64,000 nt of DNA from Ralstonia pickettii (lineage in GTDB: Bacteria; Pseudomonadota; Gammaproteobacteria; Burkholderiales; Burkholderiaceae), in the NCBI RefSeq assembly GCF_001699815.1, contig NZ_MCGB01000057.1, forward strand, positions 1-64,000, given 5' to 3'. Position numbers and translations under genes: made by a program. Shown piece after piece: positions 1-9,895 of the stretch (position 1 is the stretch's first letter; every line of letters begins with the position of its first letter). The notes beneath the pieces are model-generated. The model was not told where the DNA came from. It ran no database searches and saw only the letters and a list, made by a program, of their open reading frames with translations.

Positions 1-254
1 GCGGCAGCAGCGCCCTGCTCTTCGAGCAACAGCACCAGCGAGCCTTCCGACACGGTGTCACCCACCTTGATCTTCACTTCCTTGACGACGCCGCTCTTGG
101 GCGAGGGCACGTCCATGGTCGCCTTGTCCGATTCCAGCGTAACCAGCGAATCTTCGGCGTTGACGGTATCGCCCGCCTTGACCAGCACTTCGATCACCGG
201 GACGTCTTTGTAGTCGCCGATGTCCGGCACCTTGATTTCTACGACTTGACTCAT
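1..254 (-). CDS. aceF: Pyruvate dehydrogenase E2 (dihydrolipoamide acetyltransferase), N-terminal part
   Basis: Only the first 84 codons are in the window; the gene continues past the left edge. The translation is a lipoyl domain beginning MSQVVEIKVPDIGD and carrying the lipoylation motif ESDKATMDVPSP, whose lysine receives lipoate. The following GVVKEVKIKVGDTVSEGS stretch completes the beta-barrel fold, and the sequence then enters an Ala-rich linker. E2 transfers acetyl groups from E1 to CoA in the cytoplasmic pyruvate dehydrogenase complex. It lies about 150 bp downstream of aceE on the same strand, as expected for an aceE-aceF operon, with no terminator visible between them. Confidence 0.93.
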   Translation of the reverse strand, partial: MSQVVEIKVPDIGDYKDVPVIEVLVKAGDTVNAEDSLVTLESDKATMDVPSPKSGVVKEVKIKVGDTVSEGSLVLLLEEQGAAA

Positions 255-406
255 TCTTCTGTCTCCAGAGGGTCTGGCGGCGAGAGCATCCGGCGGCGGA
301 CACGCGGTGCCCGCAGGCTACCGCATCGTGCAGGCAAATGCACGTTGCGGAAAGTCTGTCAGGGCGGTGCCCAGCCGGAACGCAACCCGCGCGCCCGGCG
401 GCTCCG

Positions 407-3097
407 TTATACGGTCATCGGGTTGGGCTTGTTCGGATCGAGGTTGTACTTCTTCAGTGCCTCGGCCACCTTCTCGCGCGGCAGCACGCCTTCATCGGCG
501 AGCGCCTTGAGCGACGCAACCGTCACCCAGTAGCGATCCACCTCGAAGAAGTGACGCAGCTTCTCGCGGGTATCCGAGCGGCCGAAGCCGTCGGTGCCCA
601 GCACCACATAGCGACGCGGCACGAAGGCGCGGATCTGCTCGGCGAAAGTACGGACGTAGTCGGTCGAAGCGATGACCGGACCGCGTGCGTTCTTGAGGAG
701 CTTCTCGACGTGCGACTCGCGTTGCGGTGCCGTCGGGTTGAGCAGGTTCCAGCGCGCGATGGCGTTGCCTTCACGGGCCAGCTCGGTAAAGCTCGGGCAG
801 CCCCACAGGTCGGATTCCACGCCCCAGTCCTTCTTGAGCAGCTCGGCGGCGGCGATCACCTCGCGGAAGATCGTGCCCGAACCCAGCAGTTGCACGCGCG
901 GTGCGTTGCTGTTTTCGACGCCCTTCTTGAACTGGTACATCCCCTTGATGATGTCCGCCTCGACACCCGCCGGCATTTCCGGGTGCTCGTAGTTTTCGTT
1001 CATCACCGTCAGGTAGTAATAGACGTCTTCCTGCTCGACATACATGCGACGCAGGCCGTCTTGCATCACCACCGCCAGTTCGTACTGGAAGGTCGGGTCA
1101 TACGAGATGCAGTTCGGGATGGCAGCGTGGTACACGTGCGAGTGGCCGTCTTCGTGCTGCAGGCCTTCGCCGTTCAGCGTGGTACGGCCAGCTGTGCCGC
1201 CCAGCAGGAAGCCGCGCGAGCGCATGTCGCCGGCGGCCCAGCAGAGGTCGCCGATACGCTGGATGCCGAACATCGAGTAGTAGATGTAGAACGGGATCAT
1301 CGCCACGCCATGCGTCGAATACGACGTAGCGGCCGCGATCCAGTCGCACATGGCACCGGCTTCGTTGATGCCTTCCTGCAGCACCTGACCCGTCTGCGAT
1401 TCCTTGTAGAACATCAGTTGGTCGTGATCCTGCGGCACGTACTTCTGGCCTTCCTGGTTCCAGATACCCACCTGGCGGAACAGACCTTCCATGCCGAACG
1501 TACGCGACTCATCGGGCACGATGGGCACAACATGCTTACCGATGTTCTTGTCCTTCAGCAGGATGTTCAGAATGCGCACAAAGGCCATCGTCGTGGACAC
1601 TTCGCGGCCTTCACCGGTGGCTTTGAGCAACGCGTCGAACGCAGCCAGCGCGGGAATCTGCAGCGCGTCGGCCTTCTGGCGACGGGCCGGCAGGTAGCCG
1701 CCCAGGTCCATACGGGCCTTGCGCATGTATTCGAGTTCCTTCGAGCCTTCTTCGAACTTGACGTACGGCACGTGCTCGAGCTGGTCGTCGGCAACCGGAA
1801 TGTTGAAGCGATCACGCAGCTTGCGGATGGCGTCCACCGGCATCTTCTTCTGCTGGTGGGCGATGTTCATCGCTTCGCCGGCCTCACCCATGCCATAGCC
1901 CTTGATGGTCTTGGCGAGAATGACGGTCGGCTGACCCTTGTGGTTGGTCGCCGACTGGAATGCCGCGTAGATCTTGTGCGGATCATGGCCGCCACGGTTC
2001 AGCGCCCAGATGTCGTCGTCGGACCAATCGGCCACCATGGCCTTGAGTTCCGGCGTGTTGAAGAAGAACTCGCGCACATAAGCGCCGCTCTTCGATTTGA
2101 AGGTCTGGTACTCGCCGTCGACGCATTCCATCATGCGGCTCATCAGCAGGCCCTTCGTGTCGCGGGCAAGCAGCTGATCCCAGCGGCTGCCCCAGATGAC
2201 CTTGATGACGTTCCAGCCTGCGCCGCGGAATTCCGATTCCAGCTCCTGGATGATCTTGCCGTTGCCGCGCACCGGACCATCCAGGCGCTGCAGGTTGCAG
2301 TTGATCACGAAGACGAGGTTGTCCAGCTTTTCACGGCCGGCCATGCCAATCGCTCCCAGCGATTCCGGCTCGTCGGTTTCGCCGTCGCCCAGGAACGCCC
2401 AGACCTTGCGGTTTTCCCAGTTCTGGATCAGGCCGCGGCTGGCCAGGTACTTGGTAAAGCGCGCCTGGTAGATCGCCATGATCGGGCCCAGGCCCATCGA
2501 CACGGTCGGGAATTGCCAGAAATCCGGCATCAGCCACGGGTGCGGGTACGACGAGATGCCCTTGCCGTCGACTTCCTGGCGGAAGCTGTCGAGTTGCTCC
2601 TCGCTTAGACGGCCCAGCAGGAATGCGCGCGAGTACACGCCCGGCGCCGAGTGCCCCTGCACGAAAACCATGTCGCCGCCGTGCTTGTCCGACGGGGCGT
2701 GCCAGAAGTGGTTGTAGCCGACGTCATACAGCGTGGCCGCCGAAGCGAACGACGAGATATGCCCGCCGACGTTGGTGTCCTTGTTCGCGCGCAGCACCAT
2801 CGCCATGGCGTTCCAGCGCGTATACGAACGGATGCGATGCTCGATTTCCTGGTTGCCAGGAATGCGGTCCTGGTTCTCGACCGGGATCGTATTGATATAG
2901 GGGGTTTCTGCGTGCAGCGGAGACGTCACGCCGTTGATGCGCGCGTACTCGATCTGCTTGTCGAGGAGGAATGCCGCGCGCTGCGGGCCTTCCGCGCCGA
3001 TGACGCCTTGCAGCGCCTCCAGCCATTCCTTGGTTTCCTGGGGATCAACGTCGCTGGCGCTCGTGGCACCCAGGACTTGTTCTGGTACGGCCGACAT
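407..3097 (-). CDS. aceE: Pyruvate dehydrogenase E1 component, homodimeric type
   Basis: 896 residues, the usual size of a homodimeric E1. It decarboxylates pyruvate with thiamine diphosphate and acetylates the lipoyl groups of AceF. The ThDP motif GDGETDEPES is present, as are the family segments GHISSFASAATLYDVGYNHF and TAGRTTLNGEGLQHEDGHSH. The C-terminus reads LRHFFEVDRYWVTVASLKAL and continues to NPMTV. I chose the ATG at 3097 because AAGGAG sits 6-7 bases upstream; the frame is open for another 25 codons, but that extension looks non-coding. It is followed by aceF. A sensor kinase gene is divergent from it across a 313-bp gap. Confidence 0.97.
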   Translation of the reverse strand: MSAVPEQVLGATSASDVDPQETKEWLEALQGVIGAEGPQRAAFLLDKQIEYARINGVTSPLHAETPYINTIPVENQDRIPGNQEIEHRIRSYTRWNAMAMVLRANKDTNVGGHISSFASAATLYDVGYNHFWHAPSDKHGGDMVFVQGHSAPGVYSRAFLLGRLSEEQLDSFRQEVDGKGISSYPHPWLMPDFWQFPTVSMGLGPIMAIYQARFTKYLASRGLIQNWENRKVWAFLGDGETDEPESLGAIGMAGREKLDNLVFVINCNLQRLDGPVRGNGKIIQELESEFRGAGWNVIKVIWGSRWDQLLARDTKGLLMSRMMECVDGEYQTFKSKSGAYVREFFFNTPELKAMVADWSDDDIWALNRGGHDPHKIYAAFQSATNHKGQPTVILAKTIKGYGMGEAGEAMNIAHQQKKMPVDAIRKLRDRFNIPVADDQLEHVPYVKFEEGSKELEYMRKARMDLGGYLPARRQKADALQIPALAAFDALLKATGEGREVSTTMAFVRILNILLKDKNIGKHVVPIVPDESRTFGMEGLFRQVGIWNQEGQKYVPQDHDQLMFYKESQTGQVLQEGINEAGAMCDWIAAATSYSTHGVAMIPFYIYYSMFGIQRIGDLCWAAGDMRSRGFLLGGTAGRTTLNGEGLQHEDGHSHVYHAAIPNCISYDPTFQYELAVVMQDGLRRMYVEQEDVYYYLTVMNENYEHPEMPAGVEADIIKGMYQFKKGVENSNAPRVQLLGSGTIFREVIAAAELLKKDWGVESDLWGCPSFTELAREGNAIARWNLLNPTAPQRESHVEKLLKNARGPVIASTDYVRTFAEQIRAFVPRRYVVLGTDGFGRSDTREKLRHFFEVDRYWVTVASLKALADEGVLPREKVAEALKKYNLDPNKPNPMTV

Positions 3098-3410
3098 GGC
3101 GGTCTCCTTGGTAGCAGTAACGGTAGTTGCGTCTCTTGTGAGGCGCCCACTGGCACGCGCGTTCACACGCACGCAAGGGCCACCCCGACTTTTGCGCTGA
3201 TTCTATGGGCACCCGCAAACGCAGCACAAGCGGAATTTTCAAATTGCGATATGGTTTTTTATAATGTGGAATATTGCCGCGACGCAAAACAAATCACCTT
3301 TGACATTGCAGCGCAGCATTTTCCGAGCGAACAAGACACCTCACCAAGCGGTTTCCCCAAGCGACCCGCAGGTTGATTGCCGTTACACTTAGTTTTGCGC
3401 AGTTGCACAG
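3098..3410. promoter_or_regulatory. Divergent aceE / sensor-kinase control region with overlapping promoters
   Basis: This 313-bp gap has no gene. It contains an AT-rich island at 3230-3300 that stands out from the GC-rich surroundings. On the minus strand a candidate sigma70 promoter for aceE has -35 TTGCGT (3282-3287) and -10 TATAAA (3258-3263), 18 bases apart, giving a leader of about 150 nt. On the plus strand a perfect TATAAT (3260-3265) occupies almost the same bases and could serve the kinase gene, although its -35 is poor. The two -10 elements overlap, so transcription in the two directions may be mutually exclusive. This is inferred from sequence only. Confidence 0.5.
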
Positions 3411-5987
3411 ATGTCCACTCCTTTACCTCCGCAGAATTCCGGCGTTCGTCCGCCCATCATGCTTGCCCCCTCCCACGCTTCGCAGGACCCGGCCGCCAAG
3501 TCCGAGCCGTCAACGCCTGCGGCGCCTGCGCCCATTTCCGTGAACGCGTCCGAACAGCCGTCGGACGAGGCCGTTCGCCCGAACATGCCCCGCCGCCTGT
3601 GGCTGACCCGCCTGGGCCGGCTGTGGACGACCAACTGGTTCATGTTCATCCCGCTGGTGGCAATCGTCCTGTTTGCTGGCGCGATGATTTTCATCCTGTA
3701 TCAATTGCACGCCACGGAGGTGCAGCAGCAGCGCGACGCCCTCTACCGCGATGCCGCCTGGGCCGAGCAGAAGGTTCGCCTGTCCCTGCAGAGCAACCAG
3801 GATCAGGTGGCCGCCCTGGCACGCGACATCGGTGCTGCGCAGCTTGACCCGAGCGCCTATCGCGATGCCGCCCGCCAGCTCCTGCGCGAGAACCCGGAGC
3901 TTGTCTTCATCAACTGGCTGGATGCCACGCGCCGCCCGCGCTGGGCGTTCCCGTCCACCTCCGAATTCACGGCGCGCGTGCGCGAAACACGCGACCATCC
4001 GCTCGAACCCGAAATCCAATCTGCCTACGATGCCGCGCGTGAAACGCAGCGTGCCGTCTATTCGCGCCCCATCCAGAACGAGCGCGGCGAGAGCTTCATG
4101 CTGATGGAAGTCCCGATCGTGCGCGACAACGAATTCCTCGGCACGGTGGGCGCCATGTATTCGGTCACGGGCATCCTCACGCAACTGCTGCCGGGCGAGT
4201 TGACAGACCGCTACCGCTTCTCGCTGGTCGACAAGAACAACGTGGTCCGCGCAAGCACGTCGTTGCGGCCGGTGCCCAAGGCGGCGGCGTCGTACGAGGT
4301 GCTGCTCGACCCACCGGGACATTCGCTCTCGCTGCGGGCCGAGGCGTATCCCGCTCCGTCCAACCTGCCCAACAACATGCTGATGTGGCTGGTGGCCGGC
4401 CTGTCGTGCTTCGTGATCTGGAGCCTCTGGAGCGTGTGGCGCCACACCAGCCGCCGCTCTGAAGCGCAGCGCGCGTTGCTGGCGGAAACGTCGTTCCGCC
4501 GCGCTATGGAAAACTCCATGGTGATCGGCATGCGTTCGCTCGACCTCAACGGCCGCATCACCTACGTGAACCCGGCGTTCTGCCGCATGATCGGCTGGAC
4601 GGAAGCCGAGCTGGTCGGGCGCATGCCGCCCTTCCCGTATTGGCCGCCCAATGAGATCGGCGAGATGCAGAAGCACATCGAGCTGACCTTGCGTGGCAAG
4701 GCGCCCGCCAACGGCATGGAATTGCGCATGATGCGCCGCGACGGTACGAGCTTCTATGCGCGGATGTACGTCTCGCCGCTGATCGATGCGCGCGGCCGGC
4801 ACACGGGGTGGATGAGTTCCATCACGGACATTACTGAGCCCAAACGCGCCCGTGAAGACTTGGCCGCCGCGCACGACCGCTTCACCACGGTGCTGGAGAG
4901 CCTGGATGCGGCCGTGTCCGTGCTCTCGACCGACAAGGCGGAGCTGCTGTTCGCCAACCGCTACTACCGCCAGCTTTTCGGCTGGGAGGCGTTCGGCCAC
5001 CTGCAGCTCTCCGGCAACGACGTCAACACGGAAGACGTTTCCAGCGATGCACTCGACCTGGTGGACGCCTACGCCGGCCTGCCCGCGTCCGAGTTGACAC
5101 CGCACGCGGCAGATGCGCGCGAAATCTATGTGCCATCGATGCAGAAGTGGTTTGAAGTGCGGCGCCGCTACATCCAGTGGGTCGACGGCCACCTCGCACA
5201 GATGCAGATCGCCACCGACATCACCGTGCGCAAGGCCGCCGAAGAGATGACGCGCCAGCACGAAGAGCGCCTGCAGTTCACCAGCCGCCTGACGACGATG
5301 GGCGAGATGGCCTCATCGCTGGCGCACGAGCTGAACCAGCCGCTGGCTGCCATCAACAACTACTGCATGGGCGCCGTCGGCCGCCTGAAGAGCGGACGCA
5401 GCACGCCGGAAGAGCTGATCCCGGTGCTTGAGAAGACCTCCGCCCAGGCCGTGCGTGCCGGCACCATCATCCAGCGCATCCGCGGCTTCGTGAAACGCAG
5501 CCAGCCGCAGCGGCGCGAATCCGACCTGCGCGAGATCGTTGCCGACGCCGTGGGTCTGGCCGAACTCGAAGCCACGCGGCGCGGCATCACCATTCTCACG
5601 CGCCTGCCAGGCGACTTGCCGCATCTGTATGTCGATCCGGTGCTCATCGAGCAGGTGCTCGTCAATCTGCTCAAGAACGCCGCCGAAGCCATGGCCGCCC
5701 ACCCGCGCCTGCGCGCCGCCAGCGTGCTGCGCCTGCACGCCAACCTGATCAACGACCCGGAAAATTCCGTGCTGATCGAGGTGATCGACCAGGGCCCGGG
5801 CGTGGACGACAGCACTAAGGAGCGGCTGTTCGAGCCGTTCTTCAGTACAAAATCCGACGGCATGGGTATGGGACTGAATATCTGCCGCTCCATCATAGAA
5901 TCCCACCTCGGCAGGCTCTGGGTAGAAAACAACGCCGATGGCATCGGCTGTACGTTTAAAATCATCTTGCCGCTGAATCCGCTGTAA
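3411..5987 (+). CDS. Membrane sensor histidine kinase with PAS domains (FixL/TtrS-like)
   Basis: 858 residues. A Pro/Ala-rich cytoplasmic N-terminus is followed by a membrane segment at about 76-98, a roughly 220-residue periplasmic sensor region, and a second membrane segment at about 323-343. Two PAS-like regions come next; the first contains the typical GRITYVNPAFCRMIGW. The kinase core is HisKA with phospho-acceptor His639 in LAHELNQPLAAINNY, then an HATPase domain with the N box VLVNLLKNAAEAM and the G boxes DQGPGVDD and GMGMGLNICRS. It presumably phosphorylates the response regulator 40 bp downstream. The signal is unknown. Lying next to aceE suggests a link to central carbon or redox state, but this is inference. 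No clear ribosome-binding site precedes the ATG. Confidence 0.9.
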   Translation: MSTPLPPQNSGVRPPIMLAPSHASQDPAAKSEPSTPAAPAPISVNASEQPSDEAVRPNMPRRLWLTRLGRLWTTNWFMFIPLVAIVLFAGAMIFILYQLHATEVQQQRDALYRDAAWAEQKVRLSLQSNQDQVAALARDIGAAQLDPSAYRDAARQLLRENPELVFINWLDATRRPRWAFPSTSEFTARVRETRDHPLEPEIQSAYDAARETQRAVYSRPIQNERGESFMLMEVPIVRDNEFLGTVGAMYSVTGILTQLLPGELTDRYRFSLVDKNNVVRASTSLRPVPKAAASYEVLLDPPGHSLSLRAEAYPAPSNLPNNMLMWLVAGLSCFVIWSLWSVWRHTSRRSEAQRALLAETSFRRAMENSMVIGMRSLDLNGRITYVNPAFCRMIGWTEAELVGRMPPFPYWPPNEIGEMQKHIELTLRGKAPANGMELRMMRRDGTSFYARMYVSPLIDARGRHTGWMSSITDITEPKRAREDLAAAHDRFTTVLESLDAAVSVLSTDKAELLFANRYYRQLFGWEAFGHLQLSGNDVNTEDVSSDALDLVDAYAGLPASELTPHAADAREIYVPSMQKWFEVRRRYIQWVDGHLAQMQIATDITVRKAAEEMTRQHEERLQFTSRLTTMGEMASSLAHELNQPLAAINNYCMGAVGRLKSGRSTPEELIPVLEKTSAQAVRAGTIIQRIRGFVKRSQPQRRESDLREIVADAVGLAELEATRRGITILTRLPGDLPHLYVDPVLIEQVLVNLLKNAAEAMAAHPRLRAASVLRLHANLINDPENSVLIEVIDQGPGVDDSTKERLFEPFFSTKSDGMGMGLNICRSIIESHLGRLWVENNADGIGCTFKIILPLNPL

Positions 5988-6027
5988 ATCGTTTTTAAAA
6001 CATAGAACGTAGACCGAGGACTCCTCC

Positions 6028-6663
6028 ATGAGCACAACGCCCGCCGCAGTTGCGCCGCGCAACGAAACCGTGTTCGTCGTCGATGACGATGAAGCCATGC
6101 GTGACTCGTTGACGTGGCTGCTCGAAGGCAACGGCTACACCGTCCGCACCTACCGCAGCGCAGAAGAATTCCTGGTCGACGACAAGCGCGGCGAAGGCGT
6201 CGGCTGCCTGATCCTTGACGTGCGCATGCAAGGCATGAGCGGCCCCGAGCTGCAAGACCGCCTGTTGGCAGAGAACAACCGCATGCCGATCGTCTTCGTC
6301 ACGGGCCACGGCGACGTGCCGTTGGCCGTGTCGACCATGAAGAAAGGCGCGGTCGACTTCATTGAAAAGCCGTTCGACGAATCCGAACTGCGCGAGCTGG
6401 TGGAACGCATGCTCAGCAAGGCGCGCAGCGAAGACTCGGTCGCCCGCGAGCAAAAGGCCGCCAAGGACCTGCTCGGCCGCCTGACCACACGCGAGCAGCA
6501 AGTGCTGGAGCGCATCGTCGCCGGCCGCCTGAACAAGCAGATCGCCGACGATCTGGGCATTTCCATCAAGACGGTGGAAGCACACCGCGCCAACATCATG
6601 GAAAAGCTCAACGTGAATACGGTGGCAGACCTGCTGCGCCTGGCCCTGTCGCGCAACGCCTGA
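6028..6663 (+). CDS. Two-component response regulator, FixJ/NarL (LuxR-HTH) family
   Basis: 211 residues. The N-terminal receiver domain has the acidic pocket VVDDDEAM, the phosphorylation site Asp in CLILDVRMQGMSG, the Thr of FVTGHGD and the Lys of EKPFDE. The C-terminal LuxR helix-turn-helix reads LTTREQQVLERIVAGRLNKQ, followed by ISIKTVEAHRANIMEKL. It begins 40 bp after the sensor kinase with a good GAGGA ribosome-binding site, so the two genes form an operon and a cognate pair. By family it is a DNA-binding transcription factor activated by phosphorylation; its targets cannot be read from the sequence. Confidence 0.93.
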   Translation: MSTTPAAVAPRNETVFVVDDDEAMRDSLTWLLEGNGYTVRTYRSAEEFLVDDKRGEGVGCLILDVRMQGMSGPELQDRLLAENNRMPIVFVTGHGDVPLAVSTMKKGAVDFIEKPFDESELRELVERMLSKARSEDSVAREQKAAKDLLGRLTTREQQVLERIVAGRLNKQIADDLGISIKTVEAHRANIMEKLNVNTVADLLRLALSRNA

Positions 6664-6720
6664 TTCGGCTGCAGGAAAAACCAAGCGATCATCCGGGCGG
6701 CCGGAAGGGAGGCGGCGATT

Positions 6721-6726
6721 TATAAT
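6721..6726 (+). promoter_or_regulatory. -10 element (TATAAT) upstream of folD
   Basis: A perfect TATAAT lies 33 bases upstream of the folD ATG. The -35 region is GC-rich and poorly matched. It implies a folD transcript separate from the two-component operon, with a short leader. Confidence 0.5.
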
Positions 6727-6758
6727 CGCGGTTTGCCCTCTCCCTCCTCCGCCCAGCC

Positions 6759-7628
6759 ATGACCGCCCAACTCATTGACGGCAACGCGCTTGCCAAACAA
6801 CTCCGCGCCGAGGCCGCACAGCGCGCCGCCGCCCTGACCGCGCGCGGCCACCAGCCCGGCCTCGCCGTCATCCTCGTCGGCGAAGACCCGGCCAGCCAGG
6901 TCTACGTGCGCAACAAGATCAAGGCCTGCGAAGACAACGGCTTTCTGTCCAGCTTCGACCGCTACCCCGCCGACCTGTCCGAAGCCGACTTGCTCGGCCG
7001 CATCGACGCCCTGAACCGCGACCCGCGCATCCACGGCATCCTGGTCCAGCTGCCGCTGCCCAAGCACATCGACAGCCACAAGGTGCTCGAAGCCATCGCG
7101 CCCGAGAAAGACGTGGACGGTTTCCACGTGGCCAATGCCGGCGCCCTGATGACCGGCGCCCCGCTGTTCCGCCCGTGCACGCCGTACGGCTGCATGAAGA
7201 TGCTGGAATCGATCAACTACCCGGTGCGCGGCGCCAATGCGGTGGTGGTCGGCGCCTCGAACATCGTCGGCAAACCGATGGCGATGCTGCTGCTGCAATC
7301 CGGCGCCACCATCACGATCTGCAACAGCAAGACGCGTGACCTTGCCGCCCACACGCGTGAGGCCGACATCATCGTGGCCGCCGTCGGGCGCCGCAACATC
7401 ATTACCGCCGACATGGTCAAGCCGGGCGCGGTCGTCATCGACGTGGGCATGAACCGCGACGACGCCGGCAAGCTGTGCGGCGACGTCGACTTTGCCGGCG
7501 TCAAGGAAGTCGCCGGCTACATCACGCCGGTGCCGGGCGGTGTCGGCCCGATGACGATCACCATGCTGCTGATCAACACCCTGGAAGCCGCCGAGCGCGC
7601 TGCTGAAGGAGCCGCGCTGGCGGCGTAA
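6759..7628 (+). CDS. folD: Methylenetetrahydrofolate dehydrogenase / methenyl-THF cyclohydrolase
   Basis: 289 residues, the standard bifunctional FolD length. It interconverts 5,10-methylene-, 5,10-methenyl- and 10-formyl-tetrahydrofolate with NADP, supplying C1 units for purine and fMet synthesis. The signature motifs are all present: the catalytic-Lys segment [33 protein letters not shown] and the dinucleotide loop [13 protein letters not shown], with the C-terminal signature [13 protein letters not shown]. It is a single gene with its own -10 element and a strong terminator 28 bases after the stop. Confidence 0.97.
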   Translation: MTAQLIDGNALAKQLRAEAAQRAAALTARGHQPGLAVILVGEDPASQVYVRNKIKACEDNGFLSSFDRYPADLSEADLLGRIDALNRDPRIHGILVQLPLPKHIDSHKVLEAIAPEKDVDGFHVANAGALMTGAPLFRPCTPYGCMKMLESINYPVRGANAVVVGASNIVGKPMAMLLLQSGATITICNSKTRDLAAHTREADIIVAAVGRRNIITADMVKPGAVVIDVGMNRDDAGKLCGDVDFAGVKEVAGYITPVPGGVGPMTITMLLINTLEAAERAAEGAALAA

Positions 7629-7655
7629 GCTTCACCCTGATCCAGTTGGAAACGG

Positions 7656-7693
7656 AAAAAGCGTCCCCACCTGTTGGATCGGACGCTTTTTTT
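7656..7693 (+). terminator. Rho-independent terminator after folD
   Basis: Stem AAAAAGCGTCC pairs with GGACGCTTTTT across a 14-base loop, followed by a T run. It separates folD from prlC. Confidence 0.88.
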
Positions 7694-7722
7694 GTCCCCC
7701 GAGTTTCTCTACCGAGCCCGCC

Positions 7723-9837
7723 ATGACCGACATTTCGCCCAAGGTTGCCACTCCGGCCAACAATCCGCTGCTCGATTTTTCTGGTCTGCCGCGCTTCGCG
7801 GACATCCGCCCGGAACACATCACGCCGGCCGTCGACGTGCTGCTCGAGCGTGCCGCATCCGCGGTGGCGCAGGTCAAGGACCCCGCCACGCCTGTCAGCT
7901 GGAACACCGTCGTGACCGCACTGGAAGAGGCCACCGAGCCACTGGGCCGCGCCTGGGGCATCGTCAGCCACCTGAGCGCCGTCGCCGACACGCCAGAGCT
8001 GCGCGAAGCCCATGCCGCCAATCTGCCGCGCGTGACCGAATTCTGGTCGGGCCTCGGCCAGGATCTGGAGCTGTTCGAGAAGTACAAGGCGATTGCCGAC
8101 AGCGCGGAATACGCCACGCTGTCGCCCGCGCGCAAGAAGCTGCTTGAGAACGAACTGCGCGGTTTCCGCCTGGGCGGCGCGGAGCTGCCCGAAGACCAGA
8201 AGCCGCGCTTTGCCGCCATTCAGGAACAGCAGGCGCAACTGACCAAGGCCTTCAGCGATCACGTCCTGGATGCGACCAACGCCTACGCTCTCGTCATCGA
8301 CGACGAAGCCCGCCTCGCCGGCTTGCCCGACGACGCCAAGCAGGCTGCGCAGGAAGCTGCACGCCGCGACAACCCTGATGCGACGGGCTGGAAGTTCTCG
8401 CTGCACTTCCCGTCGTATTTCCCGGTGCTGCAATACGCGGATGACCGCGCGCTGCGCCGCACGCTGTACGAAGCCAACGTCACGCGTGCGTCCGAACTGG
8501 GCGCGCAGTACGGCGGCGGCAAGGCCGAGTGGGACAACACCGCCAACATGGCCGAGCAGCTCACGCTGCGCACCGAAGAAGCGCACATGCTGGGCTATCG
8601 CAATTTTGGCGAAGTGTCCCTCGTGCCCAAGATGGCCGATTCGCCCGAAGACGTGCTGCGCTTCCTAGGTGAACTGGCCGACCGCGCCCGTCCGTTTGCC
8701 GAGAAGGATTGGGAAGAGCTCCAGGCCTTCGCCAAGACCACGCTCGGCATCGACAAGCTCGAACCGTGGGACATGGCCTACGCGTCGGAAAAGCTGCGCG
8801 AGGCACGCTACGCATTCTCCGAGCAGGAGGTGAAGCAGTACTTCCCGGAACCGGCCGTGCTGGATGGCCTGTTCAATGTCGTGCAGACGCTGTTCTCGGT
8901 GAAGATCCGGCCAGAGGCAGCGGCGGTGTGGCACCCCGACGTACGCTTCTTCCGGGTCGAATCGCCCCAGGGTGAGCTGCTCGCACAGTTCTACGTCGAC
9001 CTGTACGCGCGCGAAGGCAAGCGTGGCGGTGCATGGATGGACGACGCGCGCGGCCGCAAGCTGCTGGGCGATGCGGGTGTGCAAACCCCCGTGGCTTACC
9101 TCACCTGCAACTTCTCCGGCCCGGTCGGCAACAAGCCCGCGCTGTTCACCCACGACGAGGTCATCACGCTCTTCCACGAGTTCGGCCACGGCCTGCACCA
9201 CATGCTCACGCAGGTGGATGAGCTGGGCGTATCGGGCATCAACGGCGTTGAATGGGATGCGGTGGAGCTGCCGTCGCAGTTCATGGAGAACTTCTGCTGG
9301 GAATGGGAAGTGCTCTCGCGCATGACCCGCCATGTGAATTCCGGCGAACCGCTGCCGCGCAAGCTGTACGACAGCATGCTGGCCGCGAAGAACTTCCAGA
9401 ACGGCATGGCGACGCTGCGCCAGATCGTGTTCTCGACGTTCGACATGCACCTGCACACGGACTTCGACCCGAAGGGCGCGACGTCGGTGCTGGAGCTATC
9501 GCGCCAGATCAACAATCGCTTCCACGTGGTACCGCAGGCCGAGTTGTCGCGCTGGCCGAACACGTTCAGCCACATCTTTGCGGGCGGCTATGCGGCGGGC
9601 TACTACAGCTACAAGTGGGCCGAGGTGCTGTCCGCCGATGCCTATGCGGCGTTCGAAGAGGCCAGTAAGCTGGGCGGCTCGGTGCTCGATGCGGAAACCG
9701 GGGCACGCTATCGCCGTGAAGTACTGGCCGTTGGTGGCAGCCGCCCGGCCATCGAATCGTTCACGGCTTTCCGCGGCCGCGCTCCCAGCATCGACGCACT
9801 GCTGCGCCATGGCGGCATGATGGCGGAAGCCGCGTAA
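7723..9837 (+). CDS. prlC: Oligopeptidase A (M3 zinc metallopeptidase)
   Basis: 704 residues, close to the 680-700 typical of M3A oligopeptidase A. The zinc site HEFGHGLHH fits HExxH, and a downstream glutamate in the NGVEWDAVELPSQFMEN segment supplies the third ligand. The Gly/Tyr-rich segment FAGGYAAGYYSYKW is characteristic of the family. It is a cytoplasmic enzyme that degrades short peptides, including cleaved signal peptides. The gene lies between two intrinsic terminators, so it is probably transcribed alone. Confidence 0.96.
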   Translation: MTDISPKVATPANNPLLDFSGLPRFADIRPEHITPAVDVLLERAASAVAQVKDPATPVSWNTVVTALEEATEPLGRAWGIVSHLSAVADTPELREAHAANLPRVTEFWSGLGQDLELFEKYKAIADSAEYATLSPARKKLLENELRGFRLGGAELPEDQKPRFAAIQEQQAQLTKAFSDHVLDATNAYALVIDDEARLAGLPDDAKQAAQEAARRDNPDATGWKFSLHFPSYFPVLQYADDRALRRTLYEANVTRASELGAQYGGGKAEWDNTANMAEQLTLRTEEAHMLGYRNFGEVSLVPKMADSPEDVLRFLGELADRARPFAEKDWEELQAFAKTTLGIDKLEPWDMAYASEKLREARYAFSEQEVKQYFPEPAVLDGLFNVVQTLFSVKIRPEAAAVWHPDVRFFRVESPQGELLAQFYVDLYAREGKRGGAWMDDARGRKLLGDAGVQTPVAYLTCNFSGPVGNKPALFTHDEVITLFHEFGHGLHHMLTQVDELGVSGINGVEWDAVELPSQFMENFCWEWEVLSRMTRHVNSGEPLPRKLYDSMLAAKNFQNGMATLRQIVFSTFDMHLHTDFDPKGATSVLELSRQINNRFHVVPQAELSRWPNTFSHIFAGGYAAGYYSYKWAEVLSADAYAAFEEASKLGGSVLDAETGARYRREVLAVGGSRPAIESFTAFRGRAPSIDALLRHGGMMAEAA

Positions 9838-9860
9838 CGGCCTGCTCGGCCAGCCGTGAC

Positions 9861-9895
9861 AACGCCGCTTCGCGCCTCGTACCGAAGCGGCGTTT
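9861..9895 (+). terminator. Rho-independent terminator after prlC
   Basis: AACGCCGCTTCG pairs with CGAAGCGGCGTT around a 10-base loop and ends in TTTT, 24 bases after the prlC stop. Confidence 0.85.

Noticed and set aside
338-2608. 756-residue open frame antisense to aceE
   Set aside because: It is a shadow of the GC-rich codon pattern. AceE on the other strand has full motifs, and this frame has no recognisable domain, being rich in His/Val/Leu/Arg.
3510-5261. 583-residue antisense frame inside the sensor kinase gene
   Set aside because: The kinase frame has all catalytic boxes; the antisense product is low-complexity His/Arg/Ala sequence.
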